Positions 52,806-63,626 of a stretch of DNA of 64,000 bases are shown one piece after another (position 1 is the stretch's first letter; each line of letters begins with the position of its first letter). The position numbers were made by a program, and so were the translations under genes. The stretch is from positions 310,001-374,000 of the forward strand of contig KV419423.1 of NCBI GenBank assembly GCA_001630475.1, written 5' to 3'. The notes under the pieces were generated by a model that saw nothing but the letters and a program-made list of their open reading frames with translations, was not told the DNA's origin and did no database searches. This DNA comes from Sistotremastrum niveocremeum HHB9708. Taxonomy: Eukaryota > Basidiomycota > Agaricomycetes > Sistotremastrales > Sistotremastraceae.

Positions 52806-52914
52806 TATGCGTAGAACCTCGTGTTTAGCAGCCGGGAGTGTTGGTGTGAAATTCAGGAGCGTAACACGGTGACACGTCACACTCCTCTTCGTCTAAACTT
52901 GCTGCCAGCGAACC
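52806..52914. promoter_or_regulatory. 109-bp bidirectional promoter, VAMP7 / Sec61-beta
   Basis: The start codons of the two divergent genes are 109 bases apart, so both 5' UTRs and promoters must share this stretch. It has no TATA box; GTGACACGTCAC (52869-52880), a near-palindromic CACGTCAC/GTGACACG site, is a candidate activator site in the middle. Confidence 0.6.
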
Positions 52915-53474
52915 ATGGTGAGTACTCGAAAGCCTTTGGGTCTTGCAGGTCTCTAATAATTTGCTGACAATGGTATTATCAACGACAGTCTGGCTCTAGT
53001 CGCCCCAGTTCACCTATTGCCAATGGTCGTGCGAGCCCTGCGGCGAGTGCAGTCGCAAAGCCTCCCGGAGCTCAGGTTCGGTGAGCCACTCAGCTATCTC
53101 TGTTCAAAACATGTTCTGATCATTCCATATGCCATCTTCTCCCTATTATCACCCTCCTTTTTGCCCCATCCTCCAATTTGACCTATCAATGAAAATCACA
53201 GACGACGTGCGACGGGCTCAAGCGTAGCTAAACCCAACTCTTCACGTGCTGCCGGAGCAGGAGGAAGCTCTAGCACAATGTTGCGTCTGTACACTGATGA
53301 CTCTCCTGGGCTCAGAATGTGCGTAACCCGTTGCTCCGTAAAGCTATAGCCGAACTGACTTATGAACACGTATGCAGTGATCCTTTCATTGTCATCGTCC
53401 TCTCGCTCTCTTTCATCGCCTCCATCTTCTTCCTTCACATCTCTGCCAAAATCATCCGCAACTTCTCAAAATAG
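52915..53474 (+). CDS. SBH1: Sec61-beta, ER translocon subunit
   Basis: Tail-anchored beta subunit of the Sec61 protein-conducting channel. Spliced from four exons it reads MSGSSRPSSPIANGRASPA, ASAVAKPPGAQVRRRATG, RAAGAGGSSSTMLRLYTDD, SPGLRIDPFIVIVLSLSF and IASIFFLHISAKIIRNFSK. The GAGGSSSTMLRLYTDDSPG block and the single C-terminal helix are diagnostic of Sec61-beta. About 100 residues, normal for the family. Unusually, exon 1 of the coding region is only the ATG: the first intron begins at 52918, directly after the start codon. A minus-strand open frame across exon 3 and 4 is only its shadow. Confidence 0.93.
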
Positions 53475-53905
53475 AGTAACGGATGCAAAAGGCGATCACA
53501 AGCACTGAATGTGCGGACTGAACGTCCCTTGGCTATAAATCAGCCCTTACCCACATGGATAACTTCTTAATTATGCAGCGTAAGCCAGGCTGTTGCTTGT
53601 ACCATCGATGCAGTTTGTCTGCATTCTCGTAATATATTTCGTCCATGTGACACTGTCCGGTCGTTTCAGACAAGCTACTCCTCGAGGTTCTCTGAGGTTC
53701 TCTCGTATCGTATCTCCGTGCATTCGCAGAGCTTCAAAACTAAAGCGATGGGACTACCGGACACACGATACCGCTAATATAACTTGACATCGAAAGATTT
53801 CGCCATCTCGAGCCACCCTATGACAACAGAGAGTTTTGACTTGATACCTTCCGGGATTGCCGTTGAGATCGAGCAGTCTTCTCCAGGTTCCTGCACAATC
53901 AGGGG

Positions 53906-55447
53906 TTAAATCACGGTCAGATTGTGAGCGAACCTTTCACGTACATTATCGGGAATCTCATCGATGATCGATTGGGCAATCTCTAATCCGTTCCAAACCC
54001 CTCTCATACAGGCAGCAGCATCGTCGAACCTCTGCCTTATGAATTCTAGGCTTTCTTTGGTAGCAAAGATCACCAGAGAGTCGACCCGGGATGCCTTCAC
54101 CTTGTAAGCTAAGGGCCACATAAGTACACACCTTCCAATGAAAATGAGAACGAAATCACCATCAAAACCAAGGGCTCTTATCAACTAACAACATTTATGA
54201 AATTTGTTAATGAACGTATATGGTAGCCCTCACCAAATGCAGCGTCTGAAATGGACTTGGTTAATAAACCTGGCTTGGTCTTGATAAAGTCATACCTGCT
54301 GAACACTTCTGTACAATGCATTTAGAAATGTCAAACAATGACTCGAAAATATAAATTCTATACCTAGTGAGATCTTGCAATAGAACATCGAGAAGTGCCG
54401 GAACTTCATCTACCGACACTGGTTCCATGGAGCTGTCAAGATTGGGAACTAGTTTGACCTTCTGCTCCAGGTTTGTGATGAGAGTCAGCACGTCGCTACC
54501 AGATTTTGAGAGAAACTGGTGGATTTCTTTGGAACTCTAGATGCTACTTTGATCTGTGCTGGGGAATAGAGAAGGTGGGAGACTTACGGCCATCATCTCT
54601 CGCACTACGATTCGGGCCCTTGATAGATCTAGCATGTTCTCTGGTTTGTCATCCAGTAGCCTGTTAAGATTCCCTTCCACTTCTACCCAAGGATAAGCTG
54701 GGTTGGTGCATCACGGAGAAATTGAGACATACCAGAAAGCGCGACTATAGATATCTGGGATGTAGCACTCATAGATGAAGACCAAGCCTTGAGTTCCTAA
54801 TGAGAAGTGACGTGAACAACTTGATCTGAACACCGAACGGCCAGGATATCTCTCCTCACATTATTGATGGAGTCATAATCCACAAGGATTATCTGTTCCC
54901 GAATTAGGGATTTATAACGCCACAACAGGTTTGGAACGCTGTTTGATACAACACGATTATTGTCGGCCAGATGTGATTCTGCATCCATGGGCAGGAGCCG
55001 TTCAGATGCCGGTTTGGACTCGGAAACATCTGGATCGTGCTGGGAGGAAGACTCGGAAGTTGGGAAGATCGATAGTCGGGCGTTTCTTGCAGTCTCTACA
55101 AGCTTTGACACTAGAAAATACAAAGAACTAGGACTTCGACAATCTGACTTGAGATGAGTTGGAGATCGAGGTGGTGATCATGGAGAGCACTCACCTGGAT
55201 TAGAAAACAGCGCTGGGACGCAAGAATAGTATTTATCTTCGATGACTATCGAGGCCTGGCCGATTATCATGGTTGAATGGTGAACGATGTTGGTAGTGTG
55301 AAGGTCCACGTTCACTCGTAGAGAGTTGTTTATGTTATCACAACCGTTGGCAATGTGGGTGTTATTGCTATTACCAACGTTATTTGCCCCATGGTTAAAT
55401 CCTGAAACAATCGCATTGGGATCGGCCTGACTGGTGGGGGGTGACAT
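53906..55447 (-). CDS. motif protein with a helical C-terminal region
   Basis: The ATG at 55447 gives MSPPTSQADPNAIVSGFNHG, running into the shared motif GFNHGANNVGNSNNTHIANG and NINNS, then DLHTTNIVHHSTMIIG. After an intron (from about 55194) come a Ser/Asp-rich linker and NLLWRYKSLIREQIILVDYD. Several further small exons are helical, for example VEGNLNRLLDDKPENMLDLS and LITNLEQKVKLVPNLD. The last exon reads FVLIFIGRCVLMWPLAYKVK and ends NVRERFAHNLTVI. About 430 residues in total; exon edges in 54.2-54.8 kb are uncertain. No known domain is recognised. The plan, an N-terminal motif followed by a helical body, resembles fungal effectors or receptors with amyloid motifs, but the resemblance is one of layout only. 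It lies next to a GTPase gene on the same strand. Confidence 0.6.
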
Positions 55448-55754
55448 TTGGGTGAACGCAGGAGATGCATTCTGAGTCGAAGTCTTGACTCGGAGTGGCA
55501 ATCCCACCCCCTTCGCCCTAGATTACACAGCAGCTGGTGTCATAGATGGCAAGAGCCAGACGTCGACGCAGCCTAGGGCAAATTTATAGATGCAATAGCC
55601 CATAAATTCGAAGCGACGGGACCGAACTCGACGACAGAGCGATTCGGAAGCAGAATAATATTTGCATTTGTTGTGGAACCCTACTAATAGGTCTAGACCT
55701 TGCGTAGTTCATTCATTGATTCATTGCAACTGCTGACTATTAAAACTGCACAAG

Positions 55755-58196
55755 CTACTCTGCATCACTCTGAAGAATCCTAAGTTTTTCTTTGAGTTGG
55801 GCAATGCTGTCCTCGATCCCTTGTATGGTGTCAGGATCCGTTTCCTTGCCCTTTATATTCTCAAGATTCATCTCGAGCACTTTGATCGCCTTGTAAAGCT
55901 GAGCCGAAAAGCTACCGGAGAGCGAAAGACTGGCATAAGCTTGAGCTTGAGTGCGAATCTCATTTGTGGCGTCAGCGAGCTCCGAATCCAATCTTTTGAT
56001 CTGCTTGCTGTGCCACGTTCTCATCCATTCGCCTCCACAGCGGTCAAGCAAAGCTTGCTTGAACTTTGCCTTTGCCTCTTCGTCAACAGCTCTCACTGCC
56101 TCCTTGTGTTCCTCCCATGTATAGTAGAAATGCCTATGGTCCCGGTACGAGTGTCCACATTTATTGCATGTGGTCTTTTTGCCGTCATCGAAGACCGTGC
56201 ATTTGAGGAGAGCTTTGGGATCGAGATGAAAATTGAGATTGCAAGACTCGTGGCAGTTCGAGTGGCATTGGGGATGAACGCAGAGAGTGTTGTAATCAGA
56301 TGTCTTCTGAGTCACCATGATAGACTGTGCCACAACCGATTCGTAGTTCCTGAGAGCGTTCAGATTCTGATGAGATAAGGTGAGTGCGATGGACACCGTG
56401 CAAGATTTTGGTCGCTTACTAGAGCTTTGTTCTCAAGATCACTTATCATGCGAGTCAGTTTCTTCTTCAATTCCGAGCGACGTAAGATCTTGGACATGGC
56501 TTCATGGAGCCGCATCTCTATGGCCTCGGATTTCTGGTAGAGGGACACGATCTCGTTCGTGGGCTGAGGCTTACAGTCCGCAGCCCAATTAAAGAAATCG
56601 ACGAACGCGTCCAACGCGTCGTTATGACTCGTGGCGACAGATGCCGTCAGACGTCTCAAAATCTTGGCGTCAGCCTTTCCTTCCCTTTTGATTTGAAGCA
56701 ATCTCTGCTGCATGGCGACGGGGTTGTCGAGAGAATATTGTGGAGCCTCGGCGAGCACCTTGGGTAAGGAATTCTTATCGAAGTTCCATGCAAGGGGCGT
56801 CGAGACATTGGTGAACATGAACGCGATGTTGGAAGCAAGAGATCGGGGAAAGATCGAAGACAGAACGGAAAGTGTATAATCGGTCGCGACACCGAGTCTC
56901 GGGAGTGTGCCGTTTGCAAGAATGAGGACGGCATTGACGAAGGGCATGTGAGCTTGAATAGTTTTGGCAATGTTGGCCTTATGTTCTTCGTCTTTGGCCA
57001 AGCCACGAGTATCGGCTAGACCGGGCGTGTCGAGGATATGGATCGTAATGCCATTATTGCTAACGAATTTGTAGACCTTGGCCGACATGGTCTGACTATG
57101 CTTGCCGGATAAACCAGACTCGTTGGCGGGATCGTAAACGGTTTCGTATTCCGACGGAGAATGGCCTTGGAGGATGTTGGAGATTAAGGAAAGAAGACTG
57201 GTCTTCCCTACACCGGTCTCTCCGACCAACATGATGCGGAGTTCTGTCTGGTCTCCAATAGTAAGGTTGCCCTCAGCCAAAGACTCGGCAACATTATTTT
57301 CGAGCACTTGAGCAGAGATTGACTCCTCAGGCTCTTCGATGGTCACGACGCCGTCTTCGGGTCCTTCCTCCACCGTCACCGTTCCACAAATAAGCGCCGA
57401 GGATTCGGCGTCGTCGGTATTGGAGGAACGAGCCGAAGCTGCACTGCGAGACCGGAAAAAGGAAGTGAGTGAGACGACAAACTGTGATCGATGAGAATCT
57501 TACCTAGATTGATTCCATGTGATATACCGTTGCTGATTGTCAAGACCTTTCGGAGCGTCATCCCAGTCGTCCTGGAACTCTACTCTTTTGAATTGTTGTC
57601 CATAGGTAGCGCCTAGTTGTGTGGATGCTTCAGGGACAACCACAACCCTCGCAGGAACGACCTGGGATGATGCTTCCATATCAACTTCAGTCCACTCCGA
57701 GCGATCTGCAGCGCCAGGCGACGTGTTCGTCTGGCGCGGCGCGGAGACCGCGCTGCCTTGAAACTTCGAATGTTCCCATTGTGATCTGTCCGTCAAGGGA
57801 ACTGAATAGTAGGGTTCGCTTCCAGGGAGCGTGCTTGCCGGCACGATGTATTTCTCTGACACTTCAGCTACAGAGGTTCGGACATCTCGGAGGCAAATCA
57901 CTCGTACCTGTTCGAGTATAAGCCGACACAATATTGGCTGATACGGTTTGGCTGAAGACTATGAAGCAGCTCAGATGTGAGCGACACAAAGCCAGACAGG
58001 ACAGACTGAACCTTCAGTTACTTCTTTCGTCCCTGCAAACAGAGAGAAATGTCAAATCAATGCGAATTCGAAAAGAAAAATCATACTGACCATTTATCGA
58101 GTCGCCAGAAACGATTCTAGTCTGCTTGGAATATGTTTGAGGCTTTCCGTTATAGTAAAAGGCTGGTGCCTCAAGCAGAGCGGTGGTCGCAGTCAT
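55755..58196 (-). CDS. GIMAP/AIG1-like GTPase with Cys/His-rich tail, copy 1
   Basis: About 690 residues. The start MTATTALLEAPAFYYNGKP is followed by a low-complexity N-terminal region of about 240 residues. The G domain has P-loop IMLVGETGVGKTSLLSLI, switch/Walker B HILDTPGLADTRG, and FVNAVLILANGTLPRLGV with NIAFMFTNVSTPL. A helical stretch (RLHEAMSKILRRSELKKKL) leads to a Cys/His-rich segment, CVHPQCHSNCHESCNL and CNKCGHSYRDHRHFYYTWEE, and a C-terminal coiled coil (IEDSIAQLKEKLRILQ). GETGVGKT plus DTPG fits the TRAFAC GTPases near AIG1/GIMAP and septins. A paralogue lies at 61205-63626. Such genes are common in mushroom genomes and mostly uncharacterised. All G-domain motifs are intact. 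Confidence 0.82.
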
Positions 58197-58240
58197 GTTT
58201 AGAGTCTAAGCGAAAGATGGAGTGGCGTTGACAACTTAAG

Positions 58241-58316
58241 GACGGAGCCACGAACCTAGAACTCTTTAACAGCCTAGAGCTCGAGAAGACGCGCTGTTCC
58301 ATTAGACCACTCGTCT
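58241..58316 (-). pseudogene. possible tRNA-like sequence
   Basis: The minus strand has a perfect pol III A box, TGGTCTAATGG, and a half-conserved B box, GGTTCGTGGCTC, 76 bases in all, with GACG/CGTC able to pair at the ends. However, the T-arm does not fold, and neither the acceptor nor the anticodon stem is regular. It is either a decayed tRNA or chance. Confidence 0.25.
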
Positions 58317-58399
58317 GAACGAAATTGACAGAACACAGATAATTGGCGAGGGACGAGGGTACAACACAGCAGTATCCAATCAGATAGTTCTTCCATGTA

Positions 58400-59513
58400 C
58401 AGATGGGGGCCCATGAATAACCCATCATACAGATGTGCGATAGGAAGGGGAGGATGCGTGGCAGTTGTTGCCGCGGGCCCTAGGCCCAAAGTCTGATTTC
58501 TCCCCACCCCCTAAGAAATGCGCGCAGAGCCACGCACGAGACTCATGCCAATGATGCCACCGGGGCCCCGAGTTAATGTCCAGTTCTTCTTGTTATTGGG
58601 CGATAGTCAGGTCTAGTGTTCTTGCGGAGAAGATCGACAGGAGTGGGCTAGAAGCGCAATATCTGACATCGTCATGAATGACACCTTACTATGATTTGAT
58701 CATGGGTAGGCTTACAGGATATAGCAGGCCTTATGGCAATGGCAACAGCACCACTACCAATGATATTGAGATATCGATGTGAAAGGTGATCGTACAGAGA
58801 GCTTGCAAATGGTCCGGATCATGAGTTCCAAGAGTCAATAGCTAAACCCAGAATGGATAACGTAGAAGCATTAAACGTGCGCATCCAAGTCGTGGAGAAC
58901 GTAGTACATTCGACCGAGTTTTGTAACATACTTCTGCAATTATGAGAAGAAGGCAAGCCCTCAAAGATAATCATGGTTGGAGAAGCGGATGGCTTGTTAT
59001 TCGACCGAACATGCGCGTTGTAATACAGTAGGTTCGAGGATGAATTTTTCCGCCCAGCTGGCGCGATTGAAAATGGCAAGTTGTACACGCAGTGGTGCCA
59101 GCCTGAGTACGAGGTTGAAAAGGGAGAAGGAAGAAATACTAATCGGAAGAGTGCCTTAGTCGGGATTCGGAAGAGGACTTGCTTTGTCGCTGCTACTTTC
59201 ATGGCATTCAGGTACTGTATTCAGAACCCCAACTCACGTTGTTATTAAGGAAAATGAATGAATGCTTGCCCGCGCCTACCTGGGATAACTGAATGCTTCT
59301 TAATCTTCGAGTGGTACACTACTCGCGCCGCTGCGTTCTGGTAAACTCTGAACCTCACTCTAAGCTTGACCATGGGTGTCGAGTTCCCTAGGCCCTGGCA
59401 CAAGGGGTGCTAAAGCATCGCGATATCGATCCTAATGTATTTCAGTTTAGATCATATTATAAACCATGCTATCAGACTAACGATACTTTTTCCTACAGCC
59501 GACGGTATTGCGA
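58400..59513. other. intergenic, no gene seen
   Basis: Short frames on both strands without domains. Nothing else recognised. Confidence 0.4.
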
Positions 59514-60363
59514 TGCCTTTCTACGTCTACTTGAAGTGGTCCAGCCCCACCAACATTCATAGAGCTGATTATGGTCGCCATGTCCTGAGCTGAGAATCTC
59601 GCTATGCTGCCGATGAGTTCTTTCGCGCGCTCCAAGAACTGGACGATCGACACGGAAAACCACGCTTCACGCTCTTGAAGCGCAGTTCGGCTCAATTTTG
59701 GTGCTATGACACGGCTGAAGGTACTTGATCTGGTTTTCATAATAAGTGTGAAGTTGTGCTAATACCTTGCGTAGGAGATCCTTGGTGGCTGATCGTGAGG
59801 ATCCTCAGGGACAATGCGATCCCCGAGGCCAATTTTAAAATCATGAGCACCATCCTGCAAGACGCGTACGTCCTCAGGAGTCCTTCAAAAAGTACTATTG
59901 CTGATGCCTCTCCACAGAGCTGGGGATGGTCGTCCTTGGCACTTTATAAAACCCGTTGACGGTCCTGATTGGACGAACGGAAGCACATTCTTCATTCGGA
60001 ACAAACGCCAACCCAATCTCTACTGGTCCGTCTCGGAAGTCACTCCAGATGCCACTATCGTGATTTCGGATACCCAGAACTCGAAATTCCGCATCTCTGG
60101 CGTCGATCGAGACCCCAAGGACCGCGAGAAAGTGTTGATCCGTGGCGATCGTGTTACTATCAGTCCGGCCAGCAGCGAAACAGGGCCGAAGGCATTATTC
60201 ATCGGTCCTAGTAAATGCGAGACGGACATCGTAGTCGTAGGCAGTGAAAAGAGCGAATGCTTTCGGTGACTTATCCGGTGGATTTGGAACCATCTGGAAC
60301 AAAGATGTGTCCGCGGAACCTTTGACCTGCAACAAGGTAGATGGCGATGAATGGGAGCTTTGC
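59514..60363 (+). CDS. unrecognised beta-rich protein, frame unclear near 3' end
   Basis: Exons visible: ALQELDDRHGKPRFTLLK with SSAQFWCYDTAE (to about 59720), GDPWWLIVRILRDNAIPEAN to ILQDA (59774-59865), and, after a 52-base intron, AGDGRPWHFIKPVDGPDWTN with GSTFFIRNKRQPNLYWSVSE. The many short hydrophobic strands and Trp/Asn/Gly turns suggest a beta-trefoil or lectin-like fold; this is inference. The main frame stops at about 60270 after SEKSECFR, while a neighbouring frame continues FGDLSGGFGTIWNKDV to a stop at 60363, so a 1-base frame change near 60257 or a missed splice is likely. The 5' end is uncertain; 59514 is an approximate limit. No family recognised. Confidence 0.4.
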
Positions 60364-60639
60364 TGATTTTCGGGTTCCATTCTATACGGACACAAAACGG
60401 GTTGCATCTACATGCTTTTCTTGATCCAGTGATCACTGGTCGTGAAGCCGACAGCCAGCGCCAGTGTACGGCGCAGCAAATCCGGAGATCCAGTATTGGT
60501 CAAATTGCTTGCTCCAATATTTGAGCTGGGCTTTGACATCGACGTCGATCTGGATCTGAACCCGAACCCTCTCTGTAAACCAAGCTGCATGATGGGTTTC
60601 GAACTTCTACTAGTATTTCTGAAGCTTCGAATTGGCTCG

Positions 60640-61204
60640 TGACAATAAACAACGCACTATCCAAAACTTGCAAATTTTAAGGCTCTGCGTTCTATGATTG
60701 CCCGCGACTCTCAGCTACTCTCCAGTAACTCTCTCATTAGCCCCAGATTAGCGCTGGTACTCAGGCTAACTCAGCGGTGTAGCCGCGCCGGCGCCGCTGT
60801 AGCGTAGGGCGACCACTGGAGCCTACTTCGTTTCTTGAATCACATCGTCTCCTAATACCGTCTACATCTGAGATCACTTCTGAGCCCATGCATATGGGCG
60901 CACGCCTTCCGGACTTCAAGTTGACGTCCAAGCTTCTGTCGCCGTCAGTGCTGTCATTCCAGCGTTGTCAACATGTGCCAATGGTAACATCTTGGTTCAT
61001 GGAAATGTTATCATGTTCATGAGGACCCCGTGCATATCTTGCTAAACTGATACTGATTCGGAGGGTTAGGGTTATCTGGATAGAGCTCTAGAGCCAAACA
61101 TAGAGCCAAATTTGCCGTCAAGATAAAGGCTGATTGGATCAAGGACTGGGTCCAAAAAACGATCCTCATCACCTCGTCATCCTCATTCTGCACTCAGTGA
61201 CCGC
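60640..61204. other. intergenic, no gene seen
   Basis: It contains a GC-rich near-palindrome, AGCCGCGCCGGCGCCGCT, around 60780-60797, reminiscent of the GC-rich ends of the split MITE at 26.3 kb, but no ends or target duplication could be defined. Confidence 0.4.
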
Positions 61205-63626
61205 ATGTCCTCCACCGCTGTATCAGTCAAGGGTACCAATTTTCCACGTGCCCCCCGAGGAGTCGATAAATCTGGCGACAGTAACCTATCCTTAATCACT
61301 ACTAAGGATTCGCCTGTTGTTGAACCACCCCCTTGGGCCCTTAAATTTAGCAAACGTTTCCTTACTAATGAGGGTAAGTAGTGAACTTGCTCTCTGACCG
61401 TCAAGCTTCTTTCTAACGCTCGTTCATGTTGATAGGCAGAAAGTTTATGAACAGGCGTTGAGTATCATGAAATGAGCATCGCCCATGTATCCTTAACATA
61501 TACTAGTTCACTTGCCATCTGGCTCAACACATGGTGATTCGTCCATCAGCCTGTTGGGGAAGCGCGTTGATTCAGGTGAGAAGACGCTGGAAGGCTCCAA
61601 ACATTCCAGCATGCAAAATATCTGACAATCATTCAGTTTTTTCCGCTGAACCTAGCAGTGCGGAGGTTTTCTGGTCAGGAAGGCCAGAATTTCCGCCACC
61701 TGCAATCTTTGCTTTACCAGGTGAAAGTGACGCGCCACATCCTCCAACACTTTGGCCCTTCGATCAGTTGTGTTCCTTTTACGAAGTAGCTGACGAAACA
61801 GACTTGGATGCCGACATGCCCTACGTCGGTGATATCCCGTTGCATGTCGATAGCGGGTGAGACGATTACAGTCTACCACAGAATCTTCGTACTCACGATT
61901 TCATGACTACACAGCATAATAGCCCCTTCAATGCCAAAACTTAATACCGTCAACGCATTACGTCGCGGTCACATCGAAATAGGAGCCCACCAATCAGAAC
62001 TTTGCATCATGTTGGTGGGAGAAACCGGAGTTGGCAAAACCAGCATGCTATCTCTCCTCGGGAACATCCTTCAAGGCACTCCTCCGGGAGATTTTCGATC
62101 AGTACACGATCTTGCAAACGAATCTGGGATGCCAGATAAGCACACTCAAACCATGTCAGCGAAGGTATACGAGTTTCATAGCCTGAATGGGGTCAAAGTC
62201 CGGATACTCGACACCCCTGGTCTGGCAGACACTCGGGGCATAGCAAAGGATGAAGAGCATAAAGCTAATATCGCGAAGATTATACAGGCTCACATCCCCT
62301 TTGTCACGGCTGTCATCATTCTTGCCAACGGCACCCAACCCCGGCTCGGCGTTGTGACAGACTATACACTTCATACACTTTCCTCCATTTTTCCCCGTTC
62401 TCTCGCTTCAAACATAGGCTTTATGTTTACCAATGTTGCGAGTCGACTCTCCTGGAACTTCGATCTTACATCCTTGCCGGACATACTTCTCAAGGCCAAG
62501 GCTCCTCGCTTTCTGCTCGATAACCCGATTTCGCAGCAGCAAAAATTGCGTATCTTGCAGGACCAGAATACCCCATCAGATCAAATCGCTGAACTAGAAC
62601 CGCTAGTGACCTACAGCTACGAGCAGGCTCTAAAGACAATCTGCGAGTTTTCAACTGGATTGGTCAATGCCAGCCCCAACCTACTAAGGACATTGTCACA
62701 CTCTACAAAAAATCTGAAGATATAGAGAGAAGGTTGAAAAATGCGATAGCAGGGATAGAACAACGGGTCGAGATGAAGAAGCAGTTGAATCAGATGATTA
62801 CTGATCTCGAGAATGGAACAACGGTCAGTACCTGCCTTTCGACTCTGGCAGCCAAGCTGATTCGTTGGCGTCGTAGACCATGGAAACATACAAGGATTAC
62901 GAGACCATTGTTACCCAATCCAACTGGGAGCTCGCAAAGGATTCAAGCCACAATACTCTCTGCTTCTATCCTCAATGTTATACCACTTGTCATCCCTCAT
63001 GCAGCCTCCCGTTTTTCTTCAGATCTCGTCGTCTCTACTTGTGCTCCGCATTTGGTCGCCAGAAAAAAGCTAAATGCCGAGCTTGCGACCATCTGTATTC
63101 AGAGCATCGTTACACGCGCTCAACCTGGAAGGAATTAAAGGAGGAGGTGACTGAGGTTGATATGGAGGCAAAGAAAAAATTCGAGCAGGCCCTGAACCAT
63201 CATCAAAGAACGGAAGTGTTGAAGCAGCAACTTGATAGCAAAATTAGCCAAATTGACGCACAAACGAGCTCCGCAACAGCAGAAATCCGTGAGCTGGCGC
63301 AATCGTATGCTGGTCTCTCTCTTTGCGGCTCGTTTTCATCCCAGTTGCACAAAGCGATCAAGCTGCTCGAGGTGCATCTTCAAGCCTTTCGAGAGAGAGG
63401 GGTGGACTTCGCTGTCGTTCGAAGTGTTGAGGACGGCATCGAAAAACTGGCATTGAAACTCAAGATCTTGGAAGGCACGACGTCTGCATTGGCATCAACG
63501 GCAGTCATACGGTTTCCGGATGCCAGTACTAACTCCCAGCATCAGCTGCCTCCCTATACCCCCACTAGTATTAATACTACTGATAGTCGACGAGTCATGC
63601 TGGATACCTCTACTACATCACGCTAG
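61205..63626 (+). CDS. GIMAP/AIG1-like GTPase with Cys/His-rich tail, copy 2
   Basis: Paralogue of the GTPase at 55755-58196. Exon 1 from ATG 61205 reads MSSTAVSVKGTNFPRAPRG. Exon 2 (61637-61858) is Pro-rich, with VFWSGRPEFPPPAIFALPG. The G-domain exon (from about 61929) has IMLVGETGVGKTSMLSLLG, RILDTPGLADTRGIAKDEE and NIGFMFTNVASRL. The frame is shifted by one base near 62650: the text leaves ICEFSTGL, and the neighbouring frame carries the homologous QPQPTKDIVTLYKKSED, so this copy may be a pseudogene or contain a sequence error. The last exon has CFYPQCYTTCHPSCSL and CRACDHLYSEHRYTRSTWKE, a coiled coil and a Ser/Thr-rich tail ending DTSTTSR. The N-terminal region is shorter than in copy 1. 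Confidence 0.75.

Noticed and set aside
53196-53438. Minus-strand open frame of 80 codons that looks acidic and protein-like
   Set aside because: It is the antisense shadow of Sec61-beta exons 3-4 and has no ATG start.
58241-58316. Functional tRNA gene
   Set aside because: A box fits but the T-arm and anticodon arm do not fold; kept only as a low-confidence tRNA-like pseudogene.
60780-60800. GC-rich palindrome as a transposon end
   Set aside because: No partner end or target duplication could be found.
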